The notes under the pieces: generated by a model | Database searches by the model: none | What the model was told of the DNA's origin: nothing | What the model saw: only the letters and a program-made list of their open reading frames with translations | Shown here: positions 29,104 to 38,658 of the stretch, piece by piece | How the letters are laid out: the number at the start of each line of letters is the position of its first letter | Numbering within the stretch: the first letter of the stretch is position 1 | NCBI RefSeq assembly: GCF_000702425.1 | Contig: NZ_JNIE01000005.1 | Location: 1 to 64,000, forward strand | Direction: 5' to 3' | DNA length: 64,000 bases | Origin: Thermocrinis jamiesonii | GTDB taxonomy: Bacteria; Aquificota; Aquificia; Aquificales; Aquificaceae | Made by a program: the position numbers and the translations under genes

Positions 29104-29951
29104 TCTAAGGACCTTAAGAGGATTAAGATTAAATGGTGGATTATAATAAAGATTCCCAAGGTGTAGTATAACCTTGTATGCTTCCAAACATGCTTTAAAA
29201 CAAAATAGAAAACTGCAAAAACAAAAATTAAGCCCAGTATGACGTTAAACACAGGCAAAAGCGGGTTATATTTGCTTTTCCTCTCCTCCAAAAGGAGCGT
29301 GTTTGAAAAACTAAGTTTATAGCTTTGGAACTTGGTCAGGTAATATCTATGATCTTTTTTCACAACAAGGGAACCATCCCTTAGAATAAGTTCCCCATTC
29401 TGAAAAACTGCTTCCTTTGCACTTACCAGATCGTTGTCTATCTTTAAAAAAACACCATTAAGAACTTCACCGCTCCTTCTTTCTATCCTAATTGTAATTC
29501 TGCCTACATTATAAAAACCTTTTTCTGGAATGCCTTTGATGATCTCCGTATAGTATTTGTACACAAAAAGCTTGCGCAGATGGAATATGTCCTCCTGCTT
29601 TATGATTGATCCTACGAGGACAGCGGATAGAAACAAGGGACTGCAGATTAGGAGAACCTTAAAGAAAACATTTGTGGGACTCTTTCCAAAGGACGCTATT
29701 ACGTTCAGCTTTTTACTTTCTTTAAGATCAAAAAACACCCATCCAAAGGCAACCACAACGGAAGAGGGAAGAAAGTAAGAGAAAAAGTAAAGTACCCAAA
29801 CAAACAGAAAGAGGGCCGATTCTTTTGCAGGAGTTTTTAAAAGCACCTGATCTAATTGAATGAATTGAACCAGTAGAAACAGTAAGGATAAAGTTAAGCT
29901 TACCGTAAGTGCTATTTTGGTAATCCTCCAAGCTAATAGCCTAAAAAGCAT
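29100..29951 (-). CDS. LptF/LptG-family permease (YjgP/YjgQ)
   Basis: 283 residues, short for the family (about 350). Layout is span(s) at about 10-30, 45-70 and 95-115, a periplasmic beta-jellyroll-like region (about 125-225), then spans at about 230-255 and 262-280. Such proteins pair as LptF and LptG to pull lipopolysaccharide out of the inner membrane. Which one this is, and whether it acts with a partner elsewhere, is not clear. Overlaps the TPR gene by one base (TAATG). Confidence 0.75.
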   Translation of the reverse strand: MLFRLLAWRITKIALTVSLTLSLLFLLVQFIQLDQVLLKTPAKESALFLFVWVLYFFSYFLPSSVVVAFGWVFFDLKESKKLNVIASFGKSPTNVFFKVLLICSPLFLSAVLVGSIIKQEDIFHLRKLFVYKYYTEIIKGIPEKGFYNVGRITIRIERRSGEVLNGVFLKIDNDLVSAKEAVFQNGELILRDGSLVVKKDHRYYLTKFQSYKLSFSNTLLLEERKSKYNPLLPVFNVILGLIFVFAVFYFVLKHVWKHTRLYYTLGIFIIIHHLILILLRSLD

Positions 29952-31588
29952 TACTGTTTAAGCTTTTTCTTCAGTCTTTCCTTTTGTCCTGGTTCTCCCC
30001 TTTTGCCTTTTTCCAACAGCTCCCAGGACTTTTTGTAAGATTCCAACGCTTCGCTCTTTTTGTTTAACTTTAAAAGTACGTCACCGAGGTGTTCCCAGAT
30101 TACCGGATCTTCCTTTTCTTCTTCAAGTGCTTTGAGCAAAAGCTCGTAAGCTTTTAGGTATTCTCCTTTGTAGTAAAGAACCCATGCATAGCTGTCTATG
30201 TATGCTGGATTTTTGCTGTCCTTTTCTAAGGCTTTCAGTATGAGCTTTTCAGCCTCCTCCACCCTTGCCCCCTCATACCAAAGCAGTAAAGAATAGCCAA
30301 GGTGATTGTAAAGGTCCGGATCCTCTGGATTTAACTCAATGGCTTTTTTTAAATTCCTCTCCGCATCCACTATTTTCCCAAGCTTATCCAGCACTATTGC
30401 CTTTAAAAAGTATCCTCTGTAGTCCTTAGGTTTCAAACTAATTGCCTTGTCCACGAATTTTAAAGCTTCCTCAGCCCTTTCTTCTTCACTAAGAAGGTTA
30501 GCCATCAAAAGGTTGATTTCATAACTTTCAGGTGCAATGTCCAAAGCCCTTTTGATTAAGGCACGGGCCTTGTCGTATTCTTTTTGATCTATATAAATAG
30601 CAGTCAATCTTTCAATAATTCTTATGTTTTCTGGCTCTTCTTCAAGGATTCGTTCATAAACCTTCAAGGCTTCTTTCTTCTTTTTGTTCGATTCAAGGGC
30701 TATACCGTAAACGAAGGCTATGTTAATATCCTTCGGGTTCTCCGAGTAGAGTTCCATGGCCAACTTTTCTGCCTCTTGAAACTCCGATAACCTCAGGAGC
30801 AAAAAAATATACTGGATTTTGTAGCCAACATCCTGGTAATACTCTATAAGCTTTTTGTAGACATCCTTTGCTTCCTGAGTTCTTCCGGTAATAAGATAAA
30901 GGTTTGCAAGCTTTTCAAGGGCGGTCCTGTTTGTTGGGTCTTCCTTTAGCACATCTTTATACAAGCTTTCTGCCCTTGAGAATTCCTTTTCCGCTTCGTA
31001 TATGCTTCCCAGAGTAACAAAACCTGCCTCAAAGGTTTTCCTTATTTGTAGGACTTTTTCCAAATACTCCATAGCCTTGTCCTTTAAACCTTCCGTAAGG
31101 TATATACGGGCCAACATATAGTAAGGATAGGGATTATCTGTCGCTAATTTTGCTAACTCTTCCAACACTTTTTTTGCATCTTGCAGTCTATTGGCCTTTA
31201 TGTATTCTTCTGCTAAGAACGCCATTATCTGCTTAGAATCTGGCCTTATTTTGTATCCCTCTTCCAGAGCCTCTAAGGCTTTTTGCGGTTCCCCTCTGAG
31301 AACATATACGCTGTGAAGCACTAAGTAGGGTTCCTGATCTTGGGGATACTCCTTTTTGAACTTTAATGCAAAAGAGAGGGCTTCTTGGAATTTTTTCTGA
31401 ATCAAAAGAAGTCTAACGGTATCTACGTATAGACTTGGAGTGGGATTTCTTTGTAAGGCTCTTACACAATACGTTATAGCTTTGGAGGGCATTTCACTTT
31501 GAAAATACCTGCAGAAAAGGTAATCTCTATATTGGTTGTATGCAAAGGTAGAAGCAACATAAAGAAGAAGAAAAACTAAGGTTTTCAT
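29951..31588 (-). CDS. Exported TPR-repeat protein
   Basis: 545 residues. An N-terminal signal peptide (MKTLVFLLLYVASTFA) is followed by about thirteen TPR units through the whole length (for example YPYYMLARIYLTEG and PDLYNHLGYSLLLW), ending in a Lys-rich tail. A periplasmic scaffold is likely; partner unknown. It sits between a UspA gene (4-nt overlap upstream) and an LptF/G-like permease (1-nt overlap downstream), which hints at envelope assembly. Confidence 0.85.
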   Translation of the reverse strand: MKTLVFLLLYVASTFAYNQYRDYLFCRYFQSEMPSKAITYCVRALQRNPTPSLYVDTVRLLLIQKKFQEALSFALKFKKEYPQDQEPYLVLHSVYVLRGEPQKALEALEEGYKIRPDSKQIMAFLAEEYIKANRLQDAKKVLEELAKLATDNPYPYYMLARIYLTEGLKDKAMEYLEKVLQIRKTFEAGFVTLGSIYEAEKEFSRAESLYKDVLKEDPTNRTALEKLANLYLITGRTQEAKDVYKKLIEYYQDVGYKIQYIFLLLRLSEFQEAEKLAMELYSENPKDINIAFVYGIALESNKKKKEALKVYERILEEEPENIRIIERLTAIYIDQKEYDKARALIKRALDIAPESYEINLLMANLLSEEERAEEALKFVDKAISLKPKDYRGYFLKAIVLDKLGKIVDAERNLKKAIELNPEDPDLYNHLGYSLLLWYEGARVEEAEKLILKALEKDSKNPAYIDSYAWVLYYKGEYLKAYELLLKALEEEKEDPVIWEHLGDVLLKLNKKSEALESYKKSWELLEKGKRGEPGQKERLKKKLKQ

Positions 31589-32466
31589 AGATTAAAGTCT
31601 TTATGTATGAGTACGGGAATTTCTACCTTTTTAACCACGTCAGAGGATGTGCTTCCAAGGATTACGCGTTTAAAACCAGAGAGACCTCTGCTTCCCATAA
31701 CCAAAAGATCGTATTCTTTTTGCTTCAAAAACTGAACAATTCCCGAAGATACACTGCTGTGTTTTTCTATGATAAGCTCTGCAGTCCAGCCTCTGCTTTG
31801 CGCCTTTTCTATAAGAGATTCAAAGTATTTGGTCTTCTCTTGGACTATCTGCTTGCTTATTTTTTCAGTTATCACATCCACCATAGGTATTTCCACTGTT
31901 TCCTCTATATGTAGTATGGTCAGCCGTGAGCCTTCTTCCGCCGGTATAAGATTTAGGAAAAACTCAAAGGCTTTTTGGGCATACTTTGAAAGGTCGTGAG
32001 CTACACAGACGTTTTTAAAGTTTTCCGCTTCCTTTCCCTTTATAACCAACACAGGTTTGTGAGAATAACGGACCACCTTTTCTGAAGTGGAACCTATGAG
32101 TATTTTCTCAATCAGCCCCTTTCTGTGGCTACCTAAGATTATAAGATCTGCAAGGTCTTCTTTGCTAAGTATGACCTCTGCGGGGTCTCCCACATCAACT
32201 AAAACATCAACTGACGCAGGGCTTAAAAACTCACAAAGGGCAGAGAGCCTTTGTTTAGCCAATTCAATGTTTTTACCCTCCAATTCAGACAGCTTAGATA
32301 GGTCAATAGGGCTAATACCAAAGCTTTCGGGGTAAGGAAGATAGATAACCGGTGAAACCGCATGCAGGAGTATAATCTTAGCAGAATGCTTAAGGGCAAG
32401 CCTTTTGGCGGTCCTCAAAAGTGGGTTGGTAATATCCGTAAAGTCCACCGGCACTAAAAATTTCAT
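31585..32466 (-). CDS. Universal stress protein with two UspA domains
   Basis: 293 residues formed of two Usp domains (about 1-142 and 147-291). Both carry the ATP-binding pattern G-x2-G-x8-G-S/T: ILGSHRKGLIEKILIGSTSE and VMGSRGLSGFKRVILGSTSS. Tandem Usp proteins act as ATP-binding stress sensors in the cytoplasm. Starts 3 nt after the suhB stop; the IMPase, Usp, TPR and LptF/G-like genes form one run on this strand. Confidence 0.93.
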   Translation of the reverse strand: MKFLVPVDFTDITNPLLRTAKRLALKHSAKIILLHAVSPVIYLPYPESFGISPIDLSKLSELEGKNIELAKQRLSALCEFLSPASVDVLVDVGDPAEVILSKEDLADLIILGSHRKGLIEKILIGSTSEKVVRYSHKPVLVIKGKEAENFKNVCVAHDLSKYAQKAFEFFLNLIPAEEGSRLTILHIEETVEIPMVDVITEKISKQIVQEKTKYFESLIEKAQSRGWTAELIIEKHSSVSSGIVQFLKQKEYDLLVMGSRGLSGFKRVILGSTSSDVVKKVEIPVLIHKDFNL

Positions 32467-32469
32467 CTT

Positions 32470-33261
32470 CTAAACTCCTAACTTCAATTTTACCACTTCT
32501 TCAAGATAAGGGAAGATGTAAGGAGAACCTGCTATAACATCTGTTCCGTTGGTAAGCCCTTTGGTCAGCTTTACCAAACCTCCCGCCTCTTTAACTACTA
32601 TCGTTCCGGCGACCACATCCCAAGGGTTGAGTTCAAACTCAATTAGTCCATCAAATATGCCTTCTGCCAAAAAGCAAAGATCCACCGCAGCCGCTCCAGG
32701 TCTTCTCATAGAACCCACTTTATCAAAGACCTCTCTGAAGATCTCCCAATACAGGTTTATGTCTCGCTTGGCTCTGGAAGGGAAACCGTAAGATACAGAC
32801 ATTCTCTTTAATGTATCCCTTTTGCTAACGTAAATTCTTTTGCCATCTTTGTAGGCTCCCAAGCCCTCTCCTGCGTAATATAGACTGTTAAAGTAGGGCA
32901 AATAAACCGCACCTACGATAGGTCTGCCTTCTATCACCAATCCCACGGACACGCCAAATATTGGAAAACCAGATACAAAATTCTTTGTTCCGTCCAACGG
33001 GTCTATAAACCATACCGCATCTCCTTTGAAATCTCCTCCTATCTCTTCTCCAACGACAGAATGGTCCGGAAAGTTTTTCAGGATATAATCTCTTATTCTT
33101 TCTTCCGAATCCTTGTCCGCTTGGCTTACCAGATCTTTCTCCCCTTTGAAATAAACATGATCAGACAGCAGTCTGCCAAAGTAATCCCTTAGCACAAAAC
33201 CGCCTATGACGGAAGCTTCTTTTGCTATCCGAAGATAATGTTCAATGTCTGAGCTTTTCAT
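32470..33261 (-). CDS. suhB: Inositol-monophosphatase family phosphatase
   Basis: 263 residues. Metal-binding motifs of the IMPase/SuhB family are all present: VGEEIGGDF, WFIDPLDGTKNF and NPWDVVAGT. Substrates in the family include inositol phosphates, fructose-1,6-bisphosphate and NADP; in SuhB there is also a role in rRNA transcription. I use suhB for the family and do not claim the substrate. First gene of the run that continues with uspA. A weak TATATT lies at 33283-33278. Confidence 0.9.
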   Translation of the reverse strand: MKSSDIEHYLRIAKEASVIGGFVLRDYFGRLLSDHVYFKGEKDLVSQADKDSEERIRDYILKNFPDHSVVGEEIGGDFKGDAVWFIDPLDGTKNFVSGFPIFGVSVGLVIEGRPIVGAVYLPYFNSLYYAGEGLGAYKDGKRIYVSKRDTLKRMSVSYGFPSRAKRDINLYWEIFREVFDKVGSMRRPGAAAVDLCFLAEGIFDGLIEFELNPWDVVAGTIVVKEAGGLVKLTKGLTNGTDVIAGSPYIFPYLEEVVKLKLGV

Positions 33262-33317
33262 ATGTTTAAATCAGCTTAATATAGTAACACAGCAAAAAAC
33301 GAGATGCAAGAGGTCTT

Positions 33318-33410
33318 CCATTTGCAAGATGCCAACTTTTAGCGGTTATCAGCTGGGCCGATCAAAACACTAAAAGCAATGCGGTATTCCTCTACTTCAG
33401 GATTTTCCTT
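33318..33410. repeat. Dispersed intergenic repeat, copy B
   Basis: Matches copy A (2162-2236) in two blocks with about 24 extra bases between them. The insert ends in CTAAAAG, which could pair with CTTTTAG in block 1 (33336-33342). It lies in the gap between suhB and the broken PilZ gene. Nothing else is recognised in 33262-33434. Confidence 0.7.
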
Positions 33411-33434
33411 CTCAGAACTAAAAAGTTAACATCC

Positions 33435-34505
33435 TCAACCACCCATTTTGTAAGTTCTGAGAATTTCTCTTTGTTCTTCGAGAATTAATTTTCCTATAAT
33501 TTCTTCCTGTAATTTTTGTAAGTTTAAAAACTTCACTCCTATGCAAATCTTTTCCGTTGTAATTCTTATGTTTCTTATCTCCGAAAGTATGGGACCAAAA
33601 TAATGGTTCTTTCACTCAAACTCTATCAACAAGCTTTCGCCTTCCTTAGGTTCTACAAGGTTTTTTAGGCATACCCTCAAACCTCCAGTACTTATATCCT
33701 CTATGGTTCCTTCTAGGAAAGCCTCCTTTGGTATTTCTTCCATAAAGGATACTTCTTCTGGAGTTACAGCCCTTCCAAAGAAAAAAACGCGGGCAGGTAT
33801 GGACACCTTCCATCTTACGGATTCCCTTAGCTGGATTTTACCAAGCTTTTCGGTATGCGGTAGAACAAGAACTACTTTATTGCCATCAAGGTAACTACTT
33901 AAAATTTCCTCCTGAAAATAGTATCTACCATCGTCTTCTCTAAGAAAAGAAAATTTGACTTCCTCTCCTACCCCAGGAACCTCTTCCAATCTGTCCAGTA
34001 TAGCTATGTGCAGTTCCTTTTCTGTTTTTTCCCAAACAGCGGCACTGTATGATTTTCCTTTATAAGAAATAAAACCGGTTTGATAAAGTTCTATATCCCT
34101 TGTGGTAGACAGAGGCAAAAACCAGGGTAGATGTTCAAATTTAAGTTTTTTCCTAACACTTACAATGATCGGAATATTCTCTGAGTTCTTTTTAACCAAT
34201 TTCCCAGCACATTTTTCAAATGCATACTTGCTGTAAAACAGCTTAGTAGGCTCACTTAAGTTATGAGCGCACTCGTATAGCACCTTAATTTCTTCTTCGT
34301 CAAGACCGAGGGACTTGCCAACAGTTTCAAATTCTCTTTTGACTGTTTTGCTTTTAATTTGTTTAGAAACGAAATAAGGAAGGACTAATAAAACTAATAC
34401 GGAGACTAAAAGACCAAAAAAGACGATTAAAGCATCTTGCAGACTGGGTTGAAACATGTATCTTGTCGCTTCTTTAAAAATCTCAAAACTTTGTTGATAG
34501 TTCAT
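33435..34505 (-). pseudogene. Membrane-anchored PilZ (c-di-GMP receptor) protein, interrupted by in-frame TGA
   Basis: The first 297 codons give one membrane span (about 25-50), a middle domain (about 125-235) and the start of a PilZ domain with both c-di-GMP motifs: RESVR (RxxxR) and DISTGG (DxSxxG). Translation then stops at TGA 33614-33612. The same frame stays open for 58 further codons and supplies exactly the missing PilZ half: HYFGPILSEIRN, ICIGVKFLNL and EEIIGKLILEEQREILRTYK. So this is one 357-codon gene with a nonsense codon in the middle of the barrel. Whether the shortened product works, or the stop is read through or a sequencing error, is open. It lies 4 nt after trxB in the arsR-trxA-trxB run. 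Confidence 0.85.
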
Positions 34506-34509
34506 AAAC

Positions 34510-35445
34510 TTAAAAATACTCCTCTATGTATCTTTCTGCCTCTATAGCAGCTATACACCCTTCTCCTACTGCCACTGCCACCTGGCCAGTAGCTCCACTC
34601 CTACAGTCTCCGCATGCAAACACACCCTCCAAACTAGTTCTCATCCTATGGTCGGTGATTATATATCCTTTATCGTCCATTTCTACCGTTCCTTTAAGGA
34701 AACCAGTAGAGGGCTCCAAACCTATAAATATGAAAACCCCTTCTACCTCCAAGGTAGTAAGTTCTCCCGTTTGTGTATCTCTTAGTAGAAGGCTCTCCAC
34801 CGCTTCCCTTCCCCTTATTTCTTCCACCACCTTGTTGGGTATAAACTTTATCTTTGGATGGGATAAGACCCTTTCCTGAAGATGTTTTTGAGCTCTAAGC
34901 TGATCCCTCCTGTGGATCAGATAAACCACGCTCCCAAAATGAGTTAAGAATAAACTCTCCTGACAGGCCGAATCACCACCTCCTATCACTGCTATGGGCA
35001 CACCATCAAAGAGTGCTCCATCGCAGGTAGCACAATAAGAAACTCCTCTGTTTAAAAATTCCTCCTCGCCCTTTACACCCAGTCTTCTTGGGTTGGCACC
35101 CACCGCCAGTATAACCGTCTTAGACCTCAACAATTCCCCCGTTCTTAGATGAATAAGTATCTCCTTTCCCACCTTTTCTATCTTTATCACTTCTTTTCTG
35201 TGAATTTCCAAACCAAACTTTTCCGCTTGCTGTTTGAACCTCTGAGTAAGTTCTTTACCGCTAATTCCCTCTGGAAACCCTGGATAGTTTTCCACAAGGT
35301 CCGTTATAGCTATTTGTCCTCCAAGGGTGCCTTTCTCTAAGAGTATAGTGCGAAGTTTAGCCCTTGCGCAGTATAAACCCGCAGTTAAACCAGCAGGACC
35401 TCCCCCAACTATCACGCAGTCATAGAGGATGTCTTCTGATATCAT
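34510..35445 (-). CDS. trxB: Thioredoxin reductase
   Basis: 311 residues. N-terminal FAD site [19 protein letters not shown], redox pair in [11 protein letters not shown] (CxxC), NAD(P)H site [13 protein letters not shown], and the C-terminal FAD motif [11 protein letters not shown]. Reduces thioredoxin. It overlaps trxA by 4 nt, so donor and acceptor are made together. Confidence 0.97.
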   Translation of the reverse strand: MISEDILYDCVIVGGGPAGLTAGLYCARAKLRTILLEKGTLGGQIAITDLVENYPGFPEGISGKELTQRFKQQAEKFGLEIHRKEVIKIEKVGKEILIHLRTGELLRSKTVILAVGANPRRLGVKGEEEFLNRGVSYCATCDGALFDGVPIAVIGGGDSACQESLFLTHFGSVVYLIHRRDQLRAQKHLQERVLSHPKIKFIPNKVVEEIRGREAVESLLLRDTQTGELTTLEVEGVFIFIGLEPSTGFLKGTVEMDDKGYIITDHRMRTSLEGVFACGDCRSGATGQVAVAVGEGCIAAIEAERYIEEYF

Positions 35446-35768
35446 GTATGGCTTAGTATCATCTGTCTGAGAGCTTCTTTTGGTTGGACTCCTATCCTCG
35501 TATCTACCACTTCACCGTTTTTAAAAAGCATCAATGTAGGTATGGCCCTTATTCCATATTGCATGGCTATGTTGGGGTTTTCATCGGTGTTTAGCTTGCC
35601 AAACTTTACTCTATCTCCAAACTCCATTGCGAGTTCTTCTATTATGGGTGCAATAATCCTGCAAGGTCCGCACCACGGTGCCCAAAAATCTACCAAAACT
35701 GGCCTGTCCGAGTTTAGGACCTCTGCGTGCCAATTGCTTTCGGTCAAAACTATTACGTTTCCTGCCAT
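35442..35768 (-). CDS. trxA: Thioredoxin
   Basis: 108 residues with the canonical [11 protein letters not shown] active site (about 29-39) and the cis-proline in [11 protein letters not shown]. Start [13 protein letters not shown]; the start lies 16 nt inside the end of the arsR gene. Downstream trxB overlaps by ATGA. Confidence 0.98.
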   Translation of the reverse strand: MAGNVIVLTESNWHAEVLNSDRPVLVDFWAPWCGPCRIIAPIIEELAMEFGDRVKFGKLNTDENPNIAMQYGIRAIPTLMLFKNGEVVDTRIGVQPKEALRQMILSHT

Positions 35769-36055
35769 CTGACTACCTCCTTGCTCAAGATTTCATAAAT
35801 TTTAAGCGCCCTTTCGTCCTTGATGTAATAGCAAACTAAGGAACCCTCCCTCTTACAACCAACTATACCTTTACTCCTCAATATTCCTAAGTGTTGAGAA
35901 ACATTTGGTTGGGAGATCTTAAGCAGCTCACTTAAATTTTTAACGCATTGCCTACCTTCTATCAAGGCTGATAAAATCCTCAACCTCACAGGATGGGCCA
36001 AAGCCCTCAAAAGCTCAACCCATTCCTCAAGCACTTCTTCGCTGTAATACTCCAT
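35753..36055 (-). CDS. ArsR-family winged-helix repressor
   Basis: 100 residues. HTH region: [33 protein letters not shown], and wing [11 protein letters not shown]. Cysteines are at 37, 67 and 75; the paired ELCVCDL metal site of ArsR/SmtB is not present, Cys37 being the nearest equivalent (RQCVKNL). Heading an arsR-trxA-trxB operon, it may sense thiol state or reactive sulfur, but that is inference. An imperfect palindrome overlapping both divergent promoters (36070-36097) is a candidate operator. Confidence 0.9.
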   Translation of the reverse strand: MEYYSEEVLEEWVELLRALAHPVRLRILSALIEGRQCVKNLSELLKISQPNVSQHLGILRSKGIVGCKREGSLVCYYIKDERALKIYEILSKEVVRWQET

Positions 36056-36069
36056 CCTTCAGTCTCCAA

Positions 36070-36097
36070 ATATACAACTATAATAACATTAGTATAT
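36070..36097. promoter_or_regulatory. Candidate ArsR-family operator between arsR and ppx/gppA
   Basis: A 28-bp imperfect palindrome with outer arms ATATAC (36070-36075) and GTATAT (36092-36097). 10 of 14 half-site positions match around the centre at 36083/36084. It overlaps the -10 candidate of arsR (TATTAT, 36085-36080) and that of ppx (TATAAT, 36095-36100). Confidence 0.4.
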
Positions 36098-36100
36098 AAT
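36095..36100 (+). promoter_or_regulatory. -10 box of ppx/gppA
   Basis: TATAAT 21 nt before the GTG start; TATACA (36071-36076) with an 18-nt spacer is a possible -35. Confidence 0.5.
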
Positions 36101-36121
36101 TTTAGCAAGTGGAGAGAAAAA

Positions 36122-37033
36122 GTGAGAGTAGCTTCCATTGACGTAGGCTCCTACTCTTGCAGACTAAGTGTGGCGGATCTTTCCAACTCCTTCAGTCTAA
36201 TTTACGAAGAGGGCAAAGTTACAGCTTTGGCAACTGGATTGAAGAATGGAAATTACCTTTTGGAAGATAGAGTAAATGAGACTTTAAAGGTAATAAAGGA
36301 ATATATTGCAAAGGCAAAAGAGCTGAAAGCAAACAGGATAATCTTGGTGGGCACCGAAGCTCTCAGAAGAGCAAAAAACGCCGACGATTTTTTAAGAAGG
36401 GTAAAGGAAGAAACTGGTTATGACTTAAAGGTCATCACACCGGAGGAAGAGGGAAGCCTGGCTTTTTTGGCTGTTGCCTTTTCTTTAAAACCCGAGGGTA
36501 ATTTCTGCATCATAGACCAAGGGGGCGGTTCTACGGAATTTGTGTGTGGAAAAGGGTTTGAGGTTGAATATATACAATCTTTGCCCATAGGAATAGTTAA
36601 TTTAACCGAAGAGTTTATAAAGAGCGATCCACCTACCAACTATGAGCTTGAGTCTTTAAAAAACTTTTTGGACGAGGCACTAAGTAAGGTAGTAAAACCT
36701 TGCGATACTTTGGTTGGCTTGGGTGGAACAATAACCACCATAAGTGCCATAAAGCATGGAGTATTTCCATACGAAGGAGAGAAGGTGCATGGAACTAAGC
36801 TTAGCTTAGACGATATAATGTTTTGGCTTGATACCTTAAGTGGTATGAAGGCAGAGGACAGAGTAAGGCACTTCCCTCACATAGAACCAAAGCGTGCCAA
36901 AGTGATCATTCCGGGGCTTATGATATTCTACAGGGCTATGATGCTGTTTGGTAAAAGAGAAATAGTGGTGAGCGATTGGGGTATTAAGGAGGGTGTTTTA
37001 ATAAGGGAATATATGCGTAAGGAAGGTTTTTAA
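36122..37033 (+). CDS. Exopolyphosphatase / pppGpp phosphohydrolase (Ppx/GppA)
   Basis: 303 residues, the short Ppx/GppA form seen in Aquifex. ASUHA-fold motifs: ASIDVGSYSCRLSVAD, IIDQGGGSTEFV and VGLGGTITTISAI. Removes terminal phosphate from polyphosphate and/or converts pppGpp to ppGpp. The GTG start at 36122 follows GGAGAG by 6 nt and begins the fold; the open frame 43 codons upstream overlaps arsR and is rejected. Its 3' end overlaps khtU-like by 4 nt (convergent). Confidence 0.93.
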   Translation: MRVASIDVGSYSCRLSVADLSNSFSLIYEEGKVTALATGLKNGNYLLEDRVNETLKVIKEYIAKAKELKANRIILVGTEALRRAKNADDFLRRVKEETGYDLKVITPEEEGSLAFLAVAFSLKPEGNFCIIDQGGGSTEFVCGKGFEVEYIQSLPIGIVNLTEEFIKSDPPTNYELESLKNFLDEALSKVVKPCDTLVGLGGTITTISAIKHGVFPYEGEKVHGTKLSLDDIMFWLDTLSGMKAEDRVRHFPHIEPKRAKVIIPGLMIFYRAMMLFGKREIVVSDWGIKEGVLIREYMRKEGF

Positions 37034-38172
37034 GAGGATTTCTTCCCAAAAAGAGAAGCTATCTTTGGAGCATATACAAAGCTTATGCTTCCAACGATTG
37101 AGCTTAAAAGCACCACAAGGAAAACAAAGGGCTGAGTTGTAGGAAGTAAGCTGGCAAATATAAGAGAGAACTCTCCTCTTGGCAAAAAGGAAAAGCTTGC
37201 TCTAATAGATGCCTTTTTGCCAAGTCCATAAAGTTTTGCTCCTATATACGTAGAGATCGCCTTTGTTATCAGGGATAGAATAAGAACTGCGGACAAAATC
37301 AGTAGATCTTGCTCAAGGGCTATATCAGAAGTATAGGTAAAGCTGAAGAAGAATACGCCTAAGGCAAGCTCTTTCAAGTCCGAAAGTTTTTCTTCTATAG
37401 CCTTGTAAGTAAGACTTTGTTCTGGGACTATCACTCCAAGCAAAAAGGCTATCAGGGCAGAGGATACACCTAACCACTCTCCCATACCGCACAGCAGCAA
37501 TAAAAAGCCCACCACCATGAAGGGAAAGATTGGTTCAGTGGCAATCTTATCTGCACGATTAACCCCTTTATACACCAGATCTTTAAGCAAGTAAAAGGCA
37601 AAGAAAACAAACACAAGAAAGATAACGCTTCTAAGCATTAGAAAGGTTTGATCCTCACCGCCATTCTTTATACCGCCAGACATCAAAGACAGAAGGATTA
37701 CCGATACTAAGTCTTCAAATATTAGTATGCCTATGAGTAGGTCCGCTTCTGGAAATACCAGTCTCTTGTAATCGGACAAAAGCTTGGCTACTATGGACGT
37801 ACTGGAAGGATAAAGAGCTGCCGCAATTACAGAAGAAAAGATTAGGTCTTTGGTTATCAAATACAAAACCGCAAAAATAGGAAGAAAATTAAGAATAAAA
37901 TCTACCATACCAGGTCCTACAATGTTCTTCATATTCCACAGACGTTCAAAGGAGTATTCAAGCCCTATGAAGAAAAACAAAAATACAACTGCAGAATGCT
38001 CCAAAAGGGCTACCCACTCAATGACCTTTTCTGGAAAAATTGCTTTTCCTAAAAAACCAGCCAACATAAAGGAGATGATGTATGGAATACGCAAAAATCT
38101 AAGAAAAAAGGCAGAAAAAAAGAGCAAACTGAGTAGGCTGCCAACCCAAACTAAGATCTCGTATGAATGCAT
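37030..38172 (-). CDS. khtU: CPA2-family cation:proton antiporter, KhtU-like
   Basis: 380 residues, about 11-12 membrane spans. PF00999 features include FLRIPYIISFMLAGFLGK, LLEHSAVVFLFFFIGLEY, ALYPSSTSIVAKLL and ADLLIGILIFEDLVSVILL (the last containing the ion-binding acidic residue). It lacks a C-terminal RCK domain. The partner RCK_C protein is encoded immediately upstream with no gap, as in Bacillus KhtT-KhtU, a K+(NH4+)/H+ antiporter. The name is by homology of the pair. Confidence 0.8.
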   Translation of the reverse strand: MHSYEILVWVGSLLSLLFFSAFFLRFLRIPYIISFMLAGFLGKAIFPEKVIEWVALLEHSAVVFLFFFIGLEYSFERLWNMKNIVGPGMVDFILNFLPIFAVLYLITKDLIFSSVIAAALYPSSTSIVAKLLSDYKRLVFPEADLLIGILIFEDLVSVILLSLMSGGIKNGGEDQTFLMLRSVIFLVFVFFAFYLLKDLVYKGVNRADKIATEPIFPFMVVGFLLLLCGMGEWLGVSSALIAFLLGVIVPEQSLTYKAIEEKLSDLKELALGVFFFSFTYTSDIALEQDLLILSAVLILSLITKAISTYIGAKLYGLGKKASIRASFSFLPRGEFSLIFASLLPTTQPFVFLVVLLSSIVGSISFVYAPKIASLFGKKSS

Positions 38173-38658
38173 TTAAGTGCTACACCTTCCACAGAGTTCT
38201 AAAAAGGATTTTATTTGCTGTCTTGTGCCAACCGAAATTAAAGTATCTCCAACTTCTATTTTTTCTGTGTAAGGGTCCGGGCTTGGTATGACCTTCCCTC
38301 CCCTTTCTATGGCTATTATTGATACACCTGTCTTTCTTCTGATTTCAAGTTGGGCAATGGTTTTTCCTGCAAAATTTGACCCCTCCTCAACCTTCACCCA
38401 TTCCATAACCACCTGCTGAAGGATCATCTCCATCTTCTCCGAAGAAACAGGTTGATAGGTAGCACCCGCCAGAAGAAAACCAAGGTCCCTTGCCTCTTCA
38501 TCGGTGAGCTCTATGAAACAGCTTGGTTCTTCATCTTTCATAAGGTATATCTCCCTCCTTCCAGTATTGTGGATAATTATCACAAGCTCCTTACCGCTCT
38601 TTAGCAAAACTCCATACTTTTTCCCTATGCCCGGCAGATCAGTCTCTTTTATCTTCAT
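38173..38658 (-). CDS. khtT: KhtT-like regulatory subunit (TrkA-C/RCK_C)
   Basis: 161 residues. The N-terminal half [28 protein letters not shown] and EEARDLGFLLAGATYQP follows KhtT. The C-terminal half is an RCK_C ligand-binding domain (GKTIAQLEIRRKTGVSIIAI and EVGDTLISVGTRQQI). In KhtTU this subunit gates the antiporter in response to cyclic di-AMP and pH. Overlaps hspR by 20 nt, tying it to the heat-shock operon. Confidence 0.85.
   Translation of the reverse strand: MKIKETDLPGIGKKYGVLLKSGKELVIIIHNTGRREIYLMKDEEPSCFIELTDEEARDLGFLLAGATYQPVSSEKMEMILQQVVMEWVKVEEGSNFAGKTIAQLEIRRKTGVSIIAIERGGKVIPSPDPYTEKIEVGDTLISVGTRQQIKSFLELCGRCST

Noticed and set aside
33612-33614. TGA in the PilZ gene read as selenocysteine
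   Set aside because: Position is an ordinary barrel strand residue, with no redox motif and no selenocysteine-insertion hairpin evident after it.
33418-33615. 65-codon frame after the PilZ stop, starting GTG at 33615
   Set aside because: Wrong frame: the neighbouring frame encodes the rest of the PilZ domain.
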